A stretch of DNA of 64,000 bases from Cryptomeria japonica (GCF_030272615.1 NC_081411.1:186768949-186832948), one strand, 5' to 3'; counted from the stretch's first letter, positions 22,818-34,402 are shown. Notes: generated by a model from the sequence alone, not told the origin. Made by a program: numbers and translations.

Positions 22818-22951
22818 GGCATTGATGGCAACACTCATGAGAAAATTCAAAAGTGTATCCAAAACTTGTAATCCAAAAATGTTTCCAAAAAAATGTTACC
22901 AAAAATATAAGAGCTCCCCTTGAGTAGATAAGTCTTCTGCCAATTATTTTC

Positions 22952-25900
22952 TCATACTACTACTCCCCCTTTGGCATCAATGACAAAGGTTGTCAAGATG
23001 TCAGTAGAGTTGTAGTCTCGACCTTGTAACTGGGTGGTTACAATTTGAAAAAGATCTGCCAAAATTAAGTTTATACTTTCCATAAACTTCTTGTTTTCCT
23101 TTATTGTTGTCTCTGTTCTTTGAACTGTACCAGTGAGGTGTTGCATATGCTCTACCAGTGTTCTTTGTCCCTGTACTAGTGCCTCAGATATTTCCTTTTG
23201 TAATGATGCTAGATAGTCCAATCTTGGACTCATTATTAGTCTCAAATTCTTTGCCTTATTTACTATTCTCTCCTTTTCTCTGTCTAACTTAAGTAACTCT
23301 TCCTCAAAACTTGTTATCCTTTGCTCAAAAACTGATAATGTATCAAGTGAGTTAACAAAATTATCTGCAAGTTTATTGATTTCATCCTGTACCTTTCTCA
23401 TTTTCTTATCTATGTCTACTATTAAAAAGTTTCTCATGGAAGTATCTTTGTATAGAGTTTTAAATTCCTTCAATAAGTTACATAGTTCTGGTAGAAGTGT
23501 GTCAAATTCCCTAGTACACTTCTTTATCTGATCTTCAAAGAATTTTTACTAATCAATTTCTAACTTATCCTTCAATGCCTCTTCCTTTATTTGCTCAACA
23601 GTCATTGTGTTCTTAGTGATGTATTTACACAAAGTGTCAAGTTGGCTTAAAGAATCCTTATTGTCTGTGTTACAGTTAGGAGCTATCATCTTTAAAAGTG
23701 GAATTGTGTCACCTATAGCTTTATAATCCTGTGAACTACAATCTGTTATCCTTTTGATGGAGTCCAAAAGTACTTCAGTTACATTTGCTGATTTGTAACC
23801 TATTGAGGAGGAACCAACATTCTGAATTCTGCTGGTGGAGGAAGTAACCAAGCTTGTAGTGACCTTTGGTAGGTCAATCTGTGTTTCCATTTCTTTAAGC
23901 AATGGTTTTTTATCTTCTCCTATTGTCGGTGGCACTGTTTCCATGTGAATTTGTTCCTAATTTGGAGCCTGTTGCTCTGCTTGTCTCTCTATTTGTTGCT
24001 TTGTTTCAGTCTCAGTCTGAGTCTCTACCTGTTGCTCTGTGTTATCAACTTCAACTTTTCTTTCAGTATTGTCAATGCTGTCAGTTGTCGATGGCTCATT
24101 AGCCATATCTGTCTTGCCAGTTGTATCTTTGTCTATCATAATGTTGACCTTTTGTGTATCAAAATCAACTTTGTATAGTACTTCAGGATTAGGATTTGTA
24201 TCCTCTATGTCCATACTCTCATTTGCCAGTTGATCTTCAGTAGTTGTTACCGGTGATGTAATTTGAGGCGGTGGGAGTAAGTTGTCTTTTACTTTGATAC
24301 TCAGAGGTCCACCAACCTTTCCTTTTCCTTTGTCCTTCTCCTTCTGGTATACCTTTATTGGTTTGGGGTTCCTATACTCTTCCTATTTTTATTTCTTAAC
24401 AAGGAATATGTCCCATGCATTTTTTATTTCCTCTATTACTTCATTCACCCTTCCAACCATTAGTACAATATGTCAGTGTGCAGTAGAGAATACTGATCGG
24501 TTGGCTTCTGCAATTAAGTCATCTATCTCCTTAGGTGAGTTTACTGGATAAACAACAAATAACTTTTCAATTTTGATTTTCTTATCAAGCTCTACAACAG
24601 CTTGTCTTCTTTCTTCCAGTCTTTTGAACACTTCATCTGGTAGTTCATCTACAACTTCCATTAAGAACATCTTATAGATGTCCATGTGTAAAATAACACT
24701 ATTTTCAACTTGCTCTTTTTCATCTGCTGACAGTGTATCATAGACTTTTCCTATGTTCTTGAGTTTCTTTTCCTCTGTGATTTCATTTAGCAATTTGTCA
24801 AGAGGGGCCATGTTTTGTTTAGTCTTCTTCTTCTTTGGTGTCAACTTTTTCTTTGGTGTTGTCTTTCTAACCGGAGACCTCATTGCCTGTTGTTTTTGTC
24901 TAGTCCTTCTAGGCGAGGGTGTGGATGTCGGTGAAGGATCCCTTTTCCTTACAACTCTTTTGAAAGTTGCAGGCATGTCACTCTCCAAAGAAGTAGCTAC
25001 CGGTGATAGGTGAGTCTCAGGCTGTAGAGTTCCTAACTCATCCTCAGTGACACCGGTTTGTTTCAGTACATCTTCTTTAAAAGCCTTAGCTTGTCTAGAA
25101 CCTCTTCTCACAACCGCTTCAACCTTTTTCACTCTCTCCTTAGATTGAATTTGACTTTCTATGGTCTCAGCACTACCAAATACTTCTTCCTTTGGTTCAT
25201 TTGGTGCTTCCAGAAGTGCTTTAGCATAAGTCTCAATTATATGATCATCGATCTCATAACCCATCTCTATTACCCAAATTGTTCTTAGGATGACTGCTTC
25301 CATCCAGATCTCATCCTTTTTTATCACAAAACATATTTCATCCTTGTATTTGTTGACAATCTTTTGTGATTGTCTAATTCTTTTGTTCATCCTAACCTTT
25401 AGTGCTTGAAAATAGTCATGAATATTCTTTTCTTTGTTTTCACCCATGTTGTTGAATAGGTCTGTTAACTATTTTCTTACCGGTATATCAAATCCAAGGT
25501 TCTTATTGCCTATACCAAGAACCTGTTTGGTTATGTGTAGCATCAAGAATACAATTAGATTTCCAAATCTAAAATTTCCTTTTTTATCCTTCTTGATTTT
25601 GCCTAAGTTATCAATCAACTCATCTTTTAACCATTCACATACATCAATTTTTACATTGTCTTTAACCATGTCATAAGCACTCTTAATGCATAAACTGGAA
25701 ACTGAGTTAAGTCTATTTGCATGAGTTGCTTTGTACCCTAAAATCATGCTAACAAATCTCACATTTATATCAGTCACATCATTAACCCTCAGAGACCTTT
25801 TGTCTAATGTTGCACCAGTTAAGTTCATTACTAGGTCATTGGAGACCTCTTTAGTCTTGTTTGGTCTGTTACCGGTGGAGGGTAACCTTGTTACTGCTTT

Positions 25901-26311
25901 CACAGCTTCCTTTGTAATTTTGTGAACTGAATCAAGCCAAAAGAATGAACCATGTACCCTGCTTAAAACTATCCTAATCACTTCCTTGGGAAATTTAGGA
26001 ATGCAGAGGATTTCAGTGTATCCTACGATTTCAACAACTTTATGTTGAGGTTTTACATTTCTGGAGTCATCACATATAATAGTCTTATACATGTTTGTAA
26101 TTTCCTCATCTCCTAATTCCTCTATGTTGCAATGAATGTATATTCTGGGATCATCTGCAAAAACAACTCCTTTTGGAATTTGGGAAAAAGCACCTACATT
26201 GTCATCTTTCTTAGCTACCTCGGGAACTAGCTAAAATATGGGCCTAGGGCATTTTATAACCTCGACTACTATAGGGTTCGCTATGAATTTAGGTGCAGAG
26301 GAGGATGCCAT
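22952..26311 (-). pseudogene. ORF2 of element A, unknown protein (about 1000 codons, broken)
   Basis: The likely start is the ATG at 26311 (MASSSAPKF; the same start is seen in B). Pieces on the minus strand: 26092-25469, 25447-24473, 24214-23957, 23944-23549 and 23473-22952, separated by stops. Order: an N-terminal globular region (FPKEVIRIVLSRVHGSFFWL, ITKEAVKAVTRLPSTG, VNDVTDINVRFVSMILGYKA, VCEWLKDELIDNL), a helical middle, a strongly basic patch with SPRRTRQKQ and KKKLTPKKKKTK that could be a nuclear-localisation signal, an acidic Thr/Gln-rich linker, and a long C-terminal coiled coil. It ends TFVIDAKGGVVV, with the last codons overlapping a polypurine-like CTCCCCCTTT. No polymerase or integrase motif. 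I do not recognise a named domain; a distant relation to the putative plant transposon protein families is possible. Confidence 0.75.
22963..22972 (-). other. Second polypurine-like tract in element A
   Basis: Minus strand AAAGGGGGAG preceded by TTTGTCATTGATGCC, about 150 bp upstream of the terminal tract and inside the end of ORF2. Confidence 0.55.
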
Positions 26312-26579
26312 GATGATAAATACCTTTTTCTGCCTTTGGATGGATTGATTGCTGAAGTGCTTTGCCTCTTTTCTTGAAATGCCTTAGCTCTACAAATTTC
26401 ACGCTCTTTGAATGTTTGAAATTTTGGTGAAATGAAATGGAGCCAAAACCACAAATTTATAATATTTATTTGCCATCTACCACATTTAATGTATGTCGGT
26501 TAAGTAGTCACTTAACATATCTACCGATATAGAAGTAATTTCCAACTTCTCACCATTAACTGAGGGAATTATAGCATAT

Positions 26580-27795
26580 GTCTCATTTGATTGCCAAACC
26601 CTCAAGAAAATTTTCTTCAATTTGATGAAGAGCTTCCTGCTGGTGGAATATTACTCTATCCTATCATTGGAGTGCTACTTTGTCCTTCCGATGGAGTGTT
26701 GATTGGTTCTACTGGTGGAGGAGTATTCCCAACAATATTTAGGTCTGACTTTCTAATCCATTGTTTTGAGAATTCTTGCTTAACCTTTTCAACTTTTTAT
26801 TTTCCTTTCAAACTAGAACTTTTGTTGTCTGTCGGTGATCCTTTACTTCTACAGAATTTTGCAATATGCCCAATCTTGTTACATGCATAACAAGTCACAT
26901 TATTTTTCTGAATATCTTTTCCAGAACCTATGTCGGTATGTGTTCTACATTGATTAGATAGGTGTCCAAATCTTCCACAAACATAACATCTCACATTCAT
27001 TCTACAATTTTCAGAGTTGTGACCAACTTTGTTACATTTTAAACATTGACCAGTGGGTGTGTTGATATTCTGATAATTTCTAGATCTACATTCATTTTCT
27101 CTATGACCATACTTGTTACAGTTAAAACATTTTCCATTACATTTATAAGCATTAGGTTTCCTTACCAGTTTTCTATGATCCTGTGTGTTTGCAGTACCAG
27201 AGCTTTCACCAACTTCAAAGCCAATTCCAAAAGTGTCACCTTTAGGTTTTTGATTCTTCAGCAAGCTACCAAGTTCTTCTAAGCTTTTCTTAAATTTCTT
27301 TTTATGTTGATTTGTAGTATCTACTTCTCTTTCTAAGACTTCTTTCTACCTCATCAGTTCATTTGAGTCATTCTGAGTGTACATCAGATTTGTCTTCAAC
27401 AAATAATTTTCATAGCTAAGTCTTGTGTTTTCATTTGTAGCATCACTTAGTCTTCTGGTCAAATCTTCTTCATTCTTCTTTCTATCTTCAATTTCTTTAC
27501 AAAATCTCATAGTCATACCCTGCATCTCATTCTTTGTTCTCATGTTCTCTTGTTTCAACTTGTTTATCATATCATTGAGAGTTTCTTTTTCATCATTCTC
27601 ATTTTGCATCTTTTCACAAAGTTCTCTTCACTTGTTTCTTGAAATAGTAAGATTTTCTTGAAGTGCCTGAATGATATCCTAAGCTGCCTTTAGATCATCT
27701 TCTAGTTTGATATTTTTTAGTTTTTCTACATCATAGTCTGAGAGAGATGCTTCTAGTTGCTTCATCAGATTTTCCATCTCTATCGGTGTCAACAT
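26580..27795 (-). pseudogene. Gag-like coiled-coil / four-CCHC protein of element A
   Basis: Start ATG at 27795 shortly after the primer site. The N-terminal part is a long coiled coil (27609-27346; DEKETLNDMINKLKQEN, LSDATNENTRLSYEN). It is followed at 27264-26797 by four CX2CX4HX4C zinc knuckles: CFNCNKYGHRENEC, CLKCNKVGHNSENC, CYVCGRFGHLSNQC and CYACNKIGHIAKFC. Such knuckles bind nucleic acid and are typical of retroelement nucleocapsids, though four in series is more than the usual one or two. Stops at about 27683, 27331 and 26797 break the frame; B has a nearly open version. Confidence 0.85.
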
Positions 27796-27834
27796 CTTCC
27801 TCAAGTTGTTAGGCTTCTGAAAATAGAGGACCAA

Positions 27835-27846
27835 GCTCTGATACCA
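27835..27846 (-). other. Primer binding site of element A
   Basis: Minus strand TGGTATCAGAGC, the exact complement of the initiator tRNA-Met 3' end, two bases from the LTR end. Confidence 0.93.
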
Positions 27847-27848
27847 GT

Positions 27849-28651
27849 TGTTAGGATTCCCACAGATACTGAGAGGGGGGGTGAATCAGTATCTAACCGG
27901 TGACTTGAATTTCTTAACTTAAAACATGTAGAACATATTATAGCAGTGTACCGGTATGCAAGAAATAATGCAATAAACAAAATTAAAAGCATCCACATGA
28001 AAAGCACACCATAACACAAGGATTTAATGAGGAAACCTGGTGTGGGAAAAACCTTGGTGGGATTTGTGACCCACAATATTCACTTACTGGCCAATAAAAG
28101 AATATTACTACTACAAGAGGGGCCTGTACATGCAGGAAGGCCAACTGCCTAGAGCTCACTACTCAAATACAAAATAGGAAGTCTCACTGACTTACAAAAA
28201 TGGATTATACAAATCCAATGTCTTGTACTGCTTCAAAATAGCATCTATAATGCTAGATCCAGTACCGGTTTCTGCTCTGCTTCTTACATAAACCCTTAAC
28301 CTATAATTTGCATAATAGGTCTGCCATATTTTGCCTAAATATATTCCTCTTACTTACTTACAAATGTTCTATAATGATCTCTTATATATGAGTCATTATA
28401 CAATGATGCCAAGCCGGCTTACAAAGATTTTATAATAATAAACAAAATATAATATAACAAAAATCCTATCGGCCTCTGTGCCGGTATGCTTCCTTTCTCT
28501 GCCGGTGCTGGTAGCCTGAGTGTTGGTGTAGAGTCTGATCTTGCTAGTGCTGGTGTAATGCCTTGCCGGTGCCATAGGATTGTAAGGTTGCCATAAATGA
28601 CAAAACCTTCAAACACCTACAATGTCTCATTGGAGTGTGCATATGCCAACA
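27849..28651 (-). repeat. 5' LTR of element A
   Basis: 803 bp, direct repeat of 22000-22805; minus-strand termini TGTTGG and CTAACA. Immediately followed by the right target duplication GAATG. Confidence 0.93.
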
Positions 28652-28940
28652 GAATGTACAGTTGAAGATGTGTGTATATAGTATTACTTTTGATGAGGAA
28701 TCTCCATCTAAGGGGGGGGATTTTGAGTTAGTGCACTTAGTTAGGGGGAGTAAGAAAAATATTATTTTTAGTCAAGAATATATTATGCCCTTTGTCCTTA
28801 ATGTCAAAGGGGAAGAGATTGCATAGATTATATATGTAGGAGAGATGCTAGTGATAGAAGGAGAGATTGCAAATATAAATATGGTGTTCCCATCAATGAT
28901 TGTTGGCAATATATGGTCATTTATTTCAACCTGATGTCTA
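28652..28940 (+). mobile_element. Old element U1, part 3: ORF2 tail and polypurine tracts
   Basis: After A ends, the plus strand shows AGGGGGGGGA (28711-28720), AGGGGGAG (28743-28750) and, at 28791-28820, TTTGTCCTTAATGTC followed by AAAGGGGAAGAGATT, a decayed version of the tract plus flank seen in A-D but in the opposite orientation. TGTTGGCAATATATGG at 28901 could be the LTR start. This ties the 11.6-28.9 kb pieces into one plus-strand element. Confidence 0.5.
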
Positions 28941-29918
28941 ATAGTATGTATTGTCACTAAGGAGATTATTGAAGTGTGTGTTGAGGTTTGGTAGCTTCTC
29001 AAATTATGGTTAGAATTCTCTTTTATTCCCTTGGTTTAGTCTTTGTCTTAAGCCCTGAAAATGCCTTAAACCCTAAACCCTAAACACTAGGCTTGCAAAA
29101 TCCCTTATGTCTCCTAAGTCCATTGATATGTTTTATAGTGACCAACATTAGGAGGTTTCCAATTTTTAGTTATAACTTTATGTCATTTGAGTCTCATTGG
29201 TCACTAACACCATTTCCTAGTAGCTTGCCCATCCAATTTTATTTTTATCTGTAAGTCTATGTTTTGATTTTTCCTATCTACTTAAGAAGAAAATAAATGG
29301 CTAGCAAGGCTTCGAGTCCCTTTGAGATGTCAGAGCTATCAAGCCTCTGGAAGTATGCAAACCATCTAACAGATGATGAGTTCATCAAGAAGTCTGAGAC
29401 ATGTCGATACATGATGGAGCCATTTGATTGGAACGATGCATCGAGGCATCAGAGTTCTTAGATCCTAATCACACCTCTGATGTTTCATGTTGAGGACACA
29501 TGTCAAGATGGGTCCAAAGTTGAAGCAAGTCTTTGTAAAGGTTATAAGGAGACCCATCTTTTAATCCTATCCATCCATTCTTGCACAACTGTTGCAAATC
29601 AACAACATGCATTCAAATGTGGCAAATGGATACAAATATGAAAATATTTTGCATGTGAACTAGAATTAATTGTGAAGTGACTGCAGTAGCCACAATAATA
29701 ACTGTTGTAGGTTAAAAACAATATCTATAACATTTTTTTGAACCATAAAAGTGTTGGAATTCAAGAGAATGTGCTAAATTAAGCTTTGAGTAGACTTATA
29801 GAAAAAATAGGGGTTTTTTTGTGCATGATATAAAGTTGAGCTTGATTCCATTAGTAACTCAGTAAAATTATTAGATTGATACTATATCCCTTGTCATAAT
29901 TGTTTTTTTAACTAGGTT
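28941..29918. other. Mostly noncoding; short ORF at 29297-29461
   Basis: Contains a short CCCTAAA-like run (29066-29090) and a 54-codon plus-strand frame starting MASKASSPFEMSELSSLW, with more coding-like sequence after its stop. The MAS start after a purine-rich leader resembles the start of ORF2 in A/B, so it may be the beginning of another decayed element, but similarity is too short to assert. Confidence 0.3.
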
Positions 29919-29923
29919 GTGAG

Positions 29924-30984
29924 TGTTAGGTCCCGGAGACAACTGAGAGGGGAGGTGGGGGTGAATCAGTTGTCAGATAAATTCAAACCAAAAACAACTT
30001 AACCAAAATTAATGCTTAATACTAGTAAACCATACTTTATGTCGATAGATAGTTTATTAGTTAATTGCAATACCGGTAAAGATTAATGCATGAAACAGAA
30101 AGACAATAACATCCACAACACATAACACCAATATTTGTACGTGGAAACCCTGTAAGTGGAAAAACCACGGTGGGAAACCTTACCCACAATCAAATGATAC
30201 TACTGTAGATAGTATGTGTATACGAATGGGGTATGCACATGCAGAAAAGCCAAGCGCTCAGAACTCACTGCTCAAACACAAATACGAGTCACACAGACTA
30301 CAATTGGATGGTTAAATCCAATGATGATGTACTACTCAAAATAGCATCTTCATATGCTGGATTCAGTACTGGTTTAGTTTTGATATGCCTTCTTCATACC
30401 TTCCTTCAATCTGAATGAAGTCTGCATGTATAACTCTTCTTATATTCAAATATACCTTGTTACAATCCTTTCCACATTCGCATATCGATCTTACTAATAA
30501 GATCTTACATGTATACCATAACCTAAGACCAATTTTAGTAGGTCGGCTCTAAAAGATATTACAATAAAATCAATTACAAATAAAACAATATCTGATGCAT
30601 GATGTCGACTCAATGCATTTACAATAACAACAAAATCATCTCCATAGTGTGTCGTGCTTGATCTGGAATAGATAAACCTATCGGTGCTTATCCTAGACCT
30701 ATTTGCCGGTAACAGCAAATATGCAAACTCAAATATACCAATGAATAAATCTACAAGACAAAGTGTCCAGACGATGTCTTCATCATAACCAAGTTTTTTC
30801 CATATCATTCCAAGTGTCAGTGAACAATATATCCTGCCTGTGTACCAGATACTGGTGATTGTGCATAAGTCACTTGCTTGCCGATGAACATTGCCAATTC
30901 TCCAAGTGTCAGTAGGCTGACCAGAGTTGATATGTGTTAATAGGTGTTGACATCAATGACAAAACCATATCCAAAATACCAACA
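29924..30984 (-). repeat. 3' LTR of element D
   Basis: 1061 bp; minus strand starts TGTTGGTATTTTGG and ends GGACCTAACA. The G-tract motif is interrupted here (GGGGAGGTGGGGGTGAATCAG split across 29950-29970). Confidence 0.92.
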
Positions 30985-30996
30985 ATCTCCCCCTTT
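30985..30996 (-). other. Polypurine tract of element D
   Basis: Minus strand AAAGGGGGAGAT before the LTR; upstream flank GTTGCCATCAATGCC identical to A and B. A weaker CTCCTCCTTT lies at 31201-31210. Confidence 0.88.
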
Positions 30997-31462
30997 GGCA
31001 TTGATGGCAACACAAGATGGAAAAACCATCAAAGTGCCAAAACAGAAATGCCAAATACCAAAAACCAACAATCTCCCAAAAGAGATCATAAACAAAAATC
31101 AAAATTCAGATATAGAGAGTAATCAATCTCTCCCAAAACAATCTCTCCCCTAAGTAACAATCTCTCCCCCAAGGGATAATGTGTTTTTCCATATCAATCT
31201 CTCCTCCTTTGACATCAAATGCCAAAGTGCTACAAAAACCAAGTTAAAATACAAAATACCAACTTATTTAGTATACCAACTACTCCCCCTAAGAAGTAGC
31301 TCTCCTCATCAAAGATGGAGTAAAATATTTCTCTGTTAGTTCTGTCGGTTGATGACAAACATCAAATGTCTAAGTTTCTACCGATGGGGGTATGACCCCA
31401 AGCTGATCTCTAAGATATTCAAAGGTCTCTTTAGGCAAAGGCTTAGTGAAAATATCTACAAT

Positions 31463-32032
31463 CTATCCTTTACTATTCACATAAACTAGTTTTACTTCTT
31501 TTGCTTCAACATTCTCCTTTAGAAAATATTGTTTGATAGAAACATGTTTAGTTTTAGAATGTAGTACGGGATTCTTAGATATATCAATTGTTGCAGTGTT
31601 ATCACGATAGATAGTTATAGGTTCCTTGCATTTTACCTTTATGTCCTTCAACATTTGCTTAAGCCATAATACCTGTGTATAGTTAGTTGTTGCTGCAACA
31701 TATTCTGACTTTGCTGTTGACAAAGATGTGCAACTTTGTTTCTTACTCAACCGAGAAATTAATCTGCTTCCAAGAAAAAATGCTCCGCCAGTGGTGCTTT
31801 TTCTGTCATCTACATCTCCTGCCCAATTTGCATCTGTGTATGTACATTATTCAAAGTTTTCATCTCTAGGATACCATAAGCCAAGATTTGTAGTGCCTTG
31901 TAAGTACTGAAAAATCCTTTTTACTGTTGATTCATGATTTTCTCTAGGATTACTCTGAAATCTCGAAACAATACATACTGCATTCATACTATCAAGTTTT
32001 GTTTGTGTCAAATACAATAAGCCTCCTATCAT
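31463..32032 (-). pseudogene. Copia RNase H of element D
   Basis: Pieces 32032-31847 (MIGGLLYLTQTKLD, AVCIVSRFQSNP, KRIFQYLQGTTNLGLWYP) and 31750-31463 (SLSTAKSEYVA where the catalytic Glu context is AEAEY in C, IYRDNTATIDISKN, SKTKHVSIKQYF). Stops separate them. Confidence 0.88.
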
Positions 32033-32197
32033 ATATTTTTAACTAGTCGGATTAACAGGTGTAGATTCATCCCTTAGTGATAATTTGTCATTTGTAGTCA
32101 TAGGTGTACTTACCGATTTAGAGTTTTCCATACCAAATTTCTTTAGTAGCTCCTTTAAGTACTTAGATTGACTCAAGAATATACCTTTGTCAGTCTG

Positions 32198-32815
32198 TTA
32201 AATCTGCAATCCTAAAAAGAATTTTATCTCTCCAATCATAGACATTTCAAATTCTTGTTGCATTTCAATAGAAAAGTCTTTACATAATCCATCTTCTCCT
32301 CCAAAGATTATATCATCAACAAAAACTTCTATAACCAAGATGTCATCATTAGTCACTTTATAGTATAAGTTGTTGTCAGCATTACCTTTGGAAAAACCAA
32401 TCTTCAAAAGATATTTATCCAATCTATCATACCAAACTCTTGGAGCTTGCTTCAACCCATACAAAGCTTTCCTTAACCTGCAAACCATATCTTTGTTATC
32501 TGTTAAAGAAAATCCATTAGGTTGCTCAATGTAAACTTCTTCTTCAAGATCTCCATTCAGAAATGCACATTTAATATCCATTTGATATACTTTGTAGCTC
32601 TTGTGTGCTACAAAAGCCAAGAATAATCTGACTGCCTCAATTCTAGCTATCGGTGCAAAGGTTTCAGTGTAATCAATTTCTTCTTTCTGTGAGTATCCCT
32701 TACACACTAGTCTTTCTTTATTTCTGATTACCTTACCATCTTCATTAAGTTTGTTTCTGAATACCCATTTTGTTCCAATTACATTTTTTTTTAAGGCCAG
32801 GGAACTAATGTCCAT
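32198..32815 (-). pseudogene. Copia reverse transcriptase of element D
   Basis: 205 open codons: [90 protein letters not shown] and active site [11 protein letters not shown]. Ends at a stop soon after [13 protein letters not shown]. The segment between integrase and this frame (32816-33188) is broken. Confidence 0.93.
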
Positions 32816-33188
32816 ATGTTATTATTTTAAATTTGATCTAATTCTTCTTCCATAGCTTAAATCCAGTGTTTATCTTCACATGCTTCATTAATTGATGTTG
32901 GTTCAATTTGAGAAATAAGACATACCTCTTCATTTGCCAGTCTTATTCTTGTCATAACTCCTTGATATTTGTTCCCAATTATCTGATCTTCATAGTGGTT
33001 CAATCTTACATACCGGGGTGTCTTTGTTTGATGTTGTTCTTCAGTTACAGTGGAATTTTCAGATGATACCGTTGTAACTGGATCTTCATTCTATACTGGT
33101 GGGTTCAATGTAGGTTCATTTGTCAGTATCTCTATTGCCGGTTCAGAGTCTATATACCTTGAAGTTCCTCTAAACTATTCATCAATTT

Positions 33189-34142
33189 TCACATTTGTAC
33201 TCTCAACAATTTTCTGCAATCTCTTGTTAAAACATCTATATGCCTTTCTCTTAGATGAATATCCAAGAATATTCCTTCATCACTTCTAGGATAAAATTTG
33301 CCAATATACTCATCTCTTCTAATATAGCATTTATTTCCAAATATTCTGAAATATTTAAGAGAAGGAGTAATACCAAACCATAGTTCATGAGGGGTCTTAC
33401 CGGTTTCTCCTTTGATGTGAAATTTGTTGAATGTATAGACCGATGTGCTCACTGCTTCTCTCCAATACATATGTGGTAGATTTTCTTTTGATAACATACT
33501 CCTAGTTGCATACAAGATAGTTCTATTTTTCCTTTCTACAACTCCATTATGTTGTGGTGTCCGAGGTGCCGATAATTGTCTTCTGATTCCATTTACTTCA
33601 TAGAATGTATTAAATTCCTTAGATGTAAATTTGCCTCCTTGATCTGATCTCAGACATTTGATTTTCTTACTGGTTTCATTTTCTACCATCACCTTGAATA
33701 GCTTGAATTTCCCAAGTTCTTCTGATTTTTCTCTAAGAAAAGTAACCCAACACATTCTAGAATAGTCATCAATGATTAGCATGAAATATCTATCACCTTG
33801 TAAGCTTTTAGTTCTAGCCAGACCACATAAATCAGTATGAATTAAGTCAAGAGCATAATTGGATTTTTCTGGAATACTTTTAAAAGATGCTCTAACTTGT
33901 TTTCCAAATTGACATTCCTTACATACCGGATTGTGAGGTTTAACAATCTTAGGTAAATCTCTAACTGCTTTAGTTGTACTGATTTTCACAACGCAATCAA
34001 AATTTACATGACGGAGTCTCTTATGCCATAGCCAACTTTCATCAATATGTGCTATCAAGCATGTCTTTTCATTGTTATTCAAATGAAAGATATTACCTCT
34101 AGTGGTATTACCGGTTGCAATTTCCAAACCAGTTCTATTCAT
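33189..34142 (-). pseudogene. Copia integrase of element D, catalytic triad kept
   Basis: 317 codons with the pre-integrase/zinc region (WHKRLRHVNFD for the His pair, NPVCKECQFGKQVR for the Cys pair) and a core with Asp in HTDLCG, Asp in RSDQGG and Glu in NGVVERKNRT. C-terminal GKTPHELWFG and LKYFRIFGNKCYI follow. It joins and integrates cDNA in an active element; the element as a whole is broken by stops elsewhere. Confidence 0.95.
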
Positions 34143-34149
34143 AATTTTG

Positions 34150-34402
34150 CATTTTCCATTCTTGAATTGTAACTAAAATCCTTTTTCAACTAATTGACCA
34201 ACACTCAAAAGATTATGCTTTAAACCTTCAACATAGTAAACATTGTCAGTATATGTTTACCATCAAGAGATATATTACCTTTTCCTTTGATCAAACAACC
34301 TTTATCATCTCCAAATCTTACTAGACCTCCATTATATTCCTGAAAAGTCAAGAATTTACCTTTATCACTAGTCATATGATGTGAACATCCTGAATCAATG
34401 AT
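34150..34402 (-). pseudogene. Copia protease segment of element D
   Basis: Minus strand IIDSGCSHHMTSDKGKF near 34400-34350 then FGDDKGCLIKGKGNI and YVEGLKHNLLSVG; DSG active site present, stop just upstream and a frame change near 34245. Confidence 0.85.

Larger units (their letters stand above)
22000..28651 (-). mobile_element. Non-autonomous LTR retrotransposon A (Gag-like plus unknown ORF2)
   Basis: 6652 bp bounded by a perfect 5-bp target duplication GAATG (21995-21999 and 28652-28656). Two LTRs of 806 and 803 bp run TGTTGG...CTAACA on the minus strand, with a primer site for initiator tRNA-Met and a polypurine tract. The whole 5.0-kb interior is accounted for by a Gag-like frame and a second long frame; I see no protease DSG, integrase DDE, reverse-transcriptase FVDD or RNase H motif. 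Closest sister is B at 45649. The layout resembles the known TR-GAG class of plant non-autonomous elements, but with an added large ORF. LTR copies differ by several percent by eye. Confidence 0.93.

Noticed and set aside
23984-24030. Possible trinucleotide/CTGTTGC repeat of interest
   Set aside because: It is the Gln/Thr/Glu-rich linker of ORF2 in element A; ordinary low-complexity coding sequence.
27871-27882. G-quadruplex at the LTR G-tract
   Set aside because: A single G run without three partners nearby cannot form an intramolecular quadruplex.
29066-29093. Interstitial telomere repeat (also near 39077-39095)
   Set aside because: Only two to three CCCTAAA-like units; too short to mean a telomere fusion or telomerase event.
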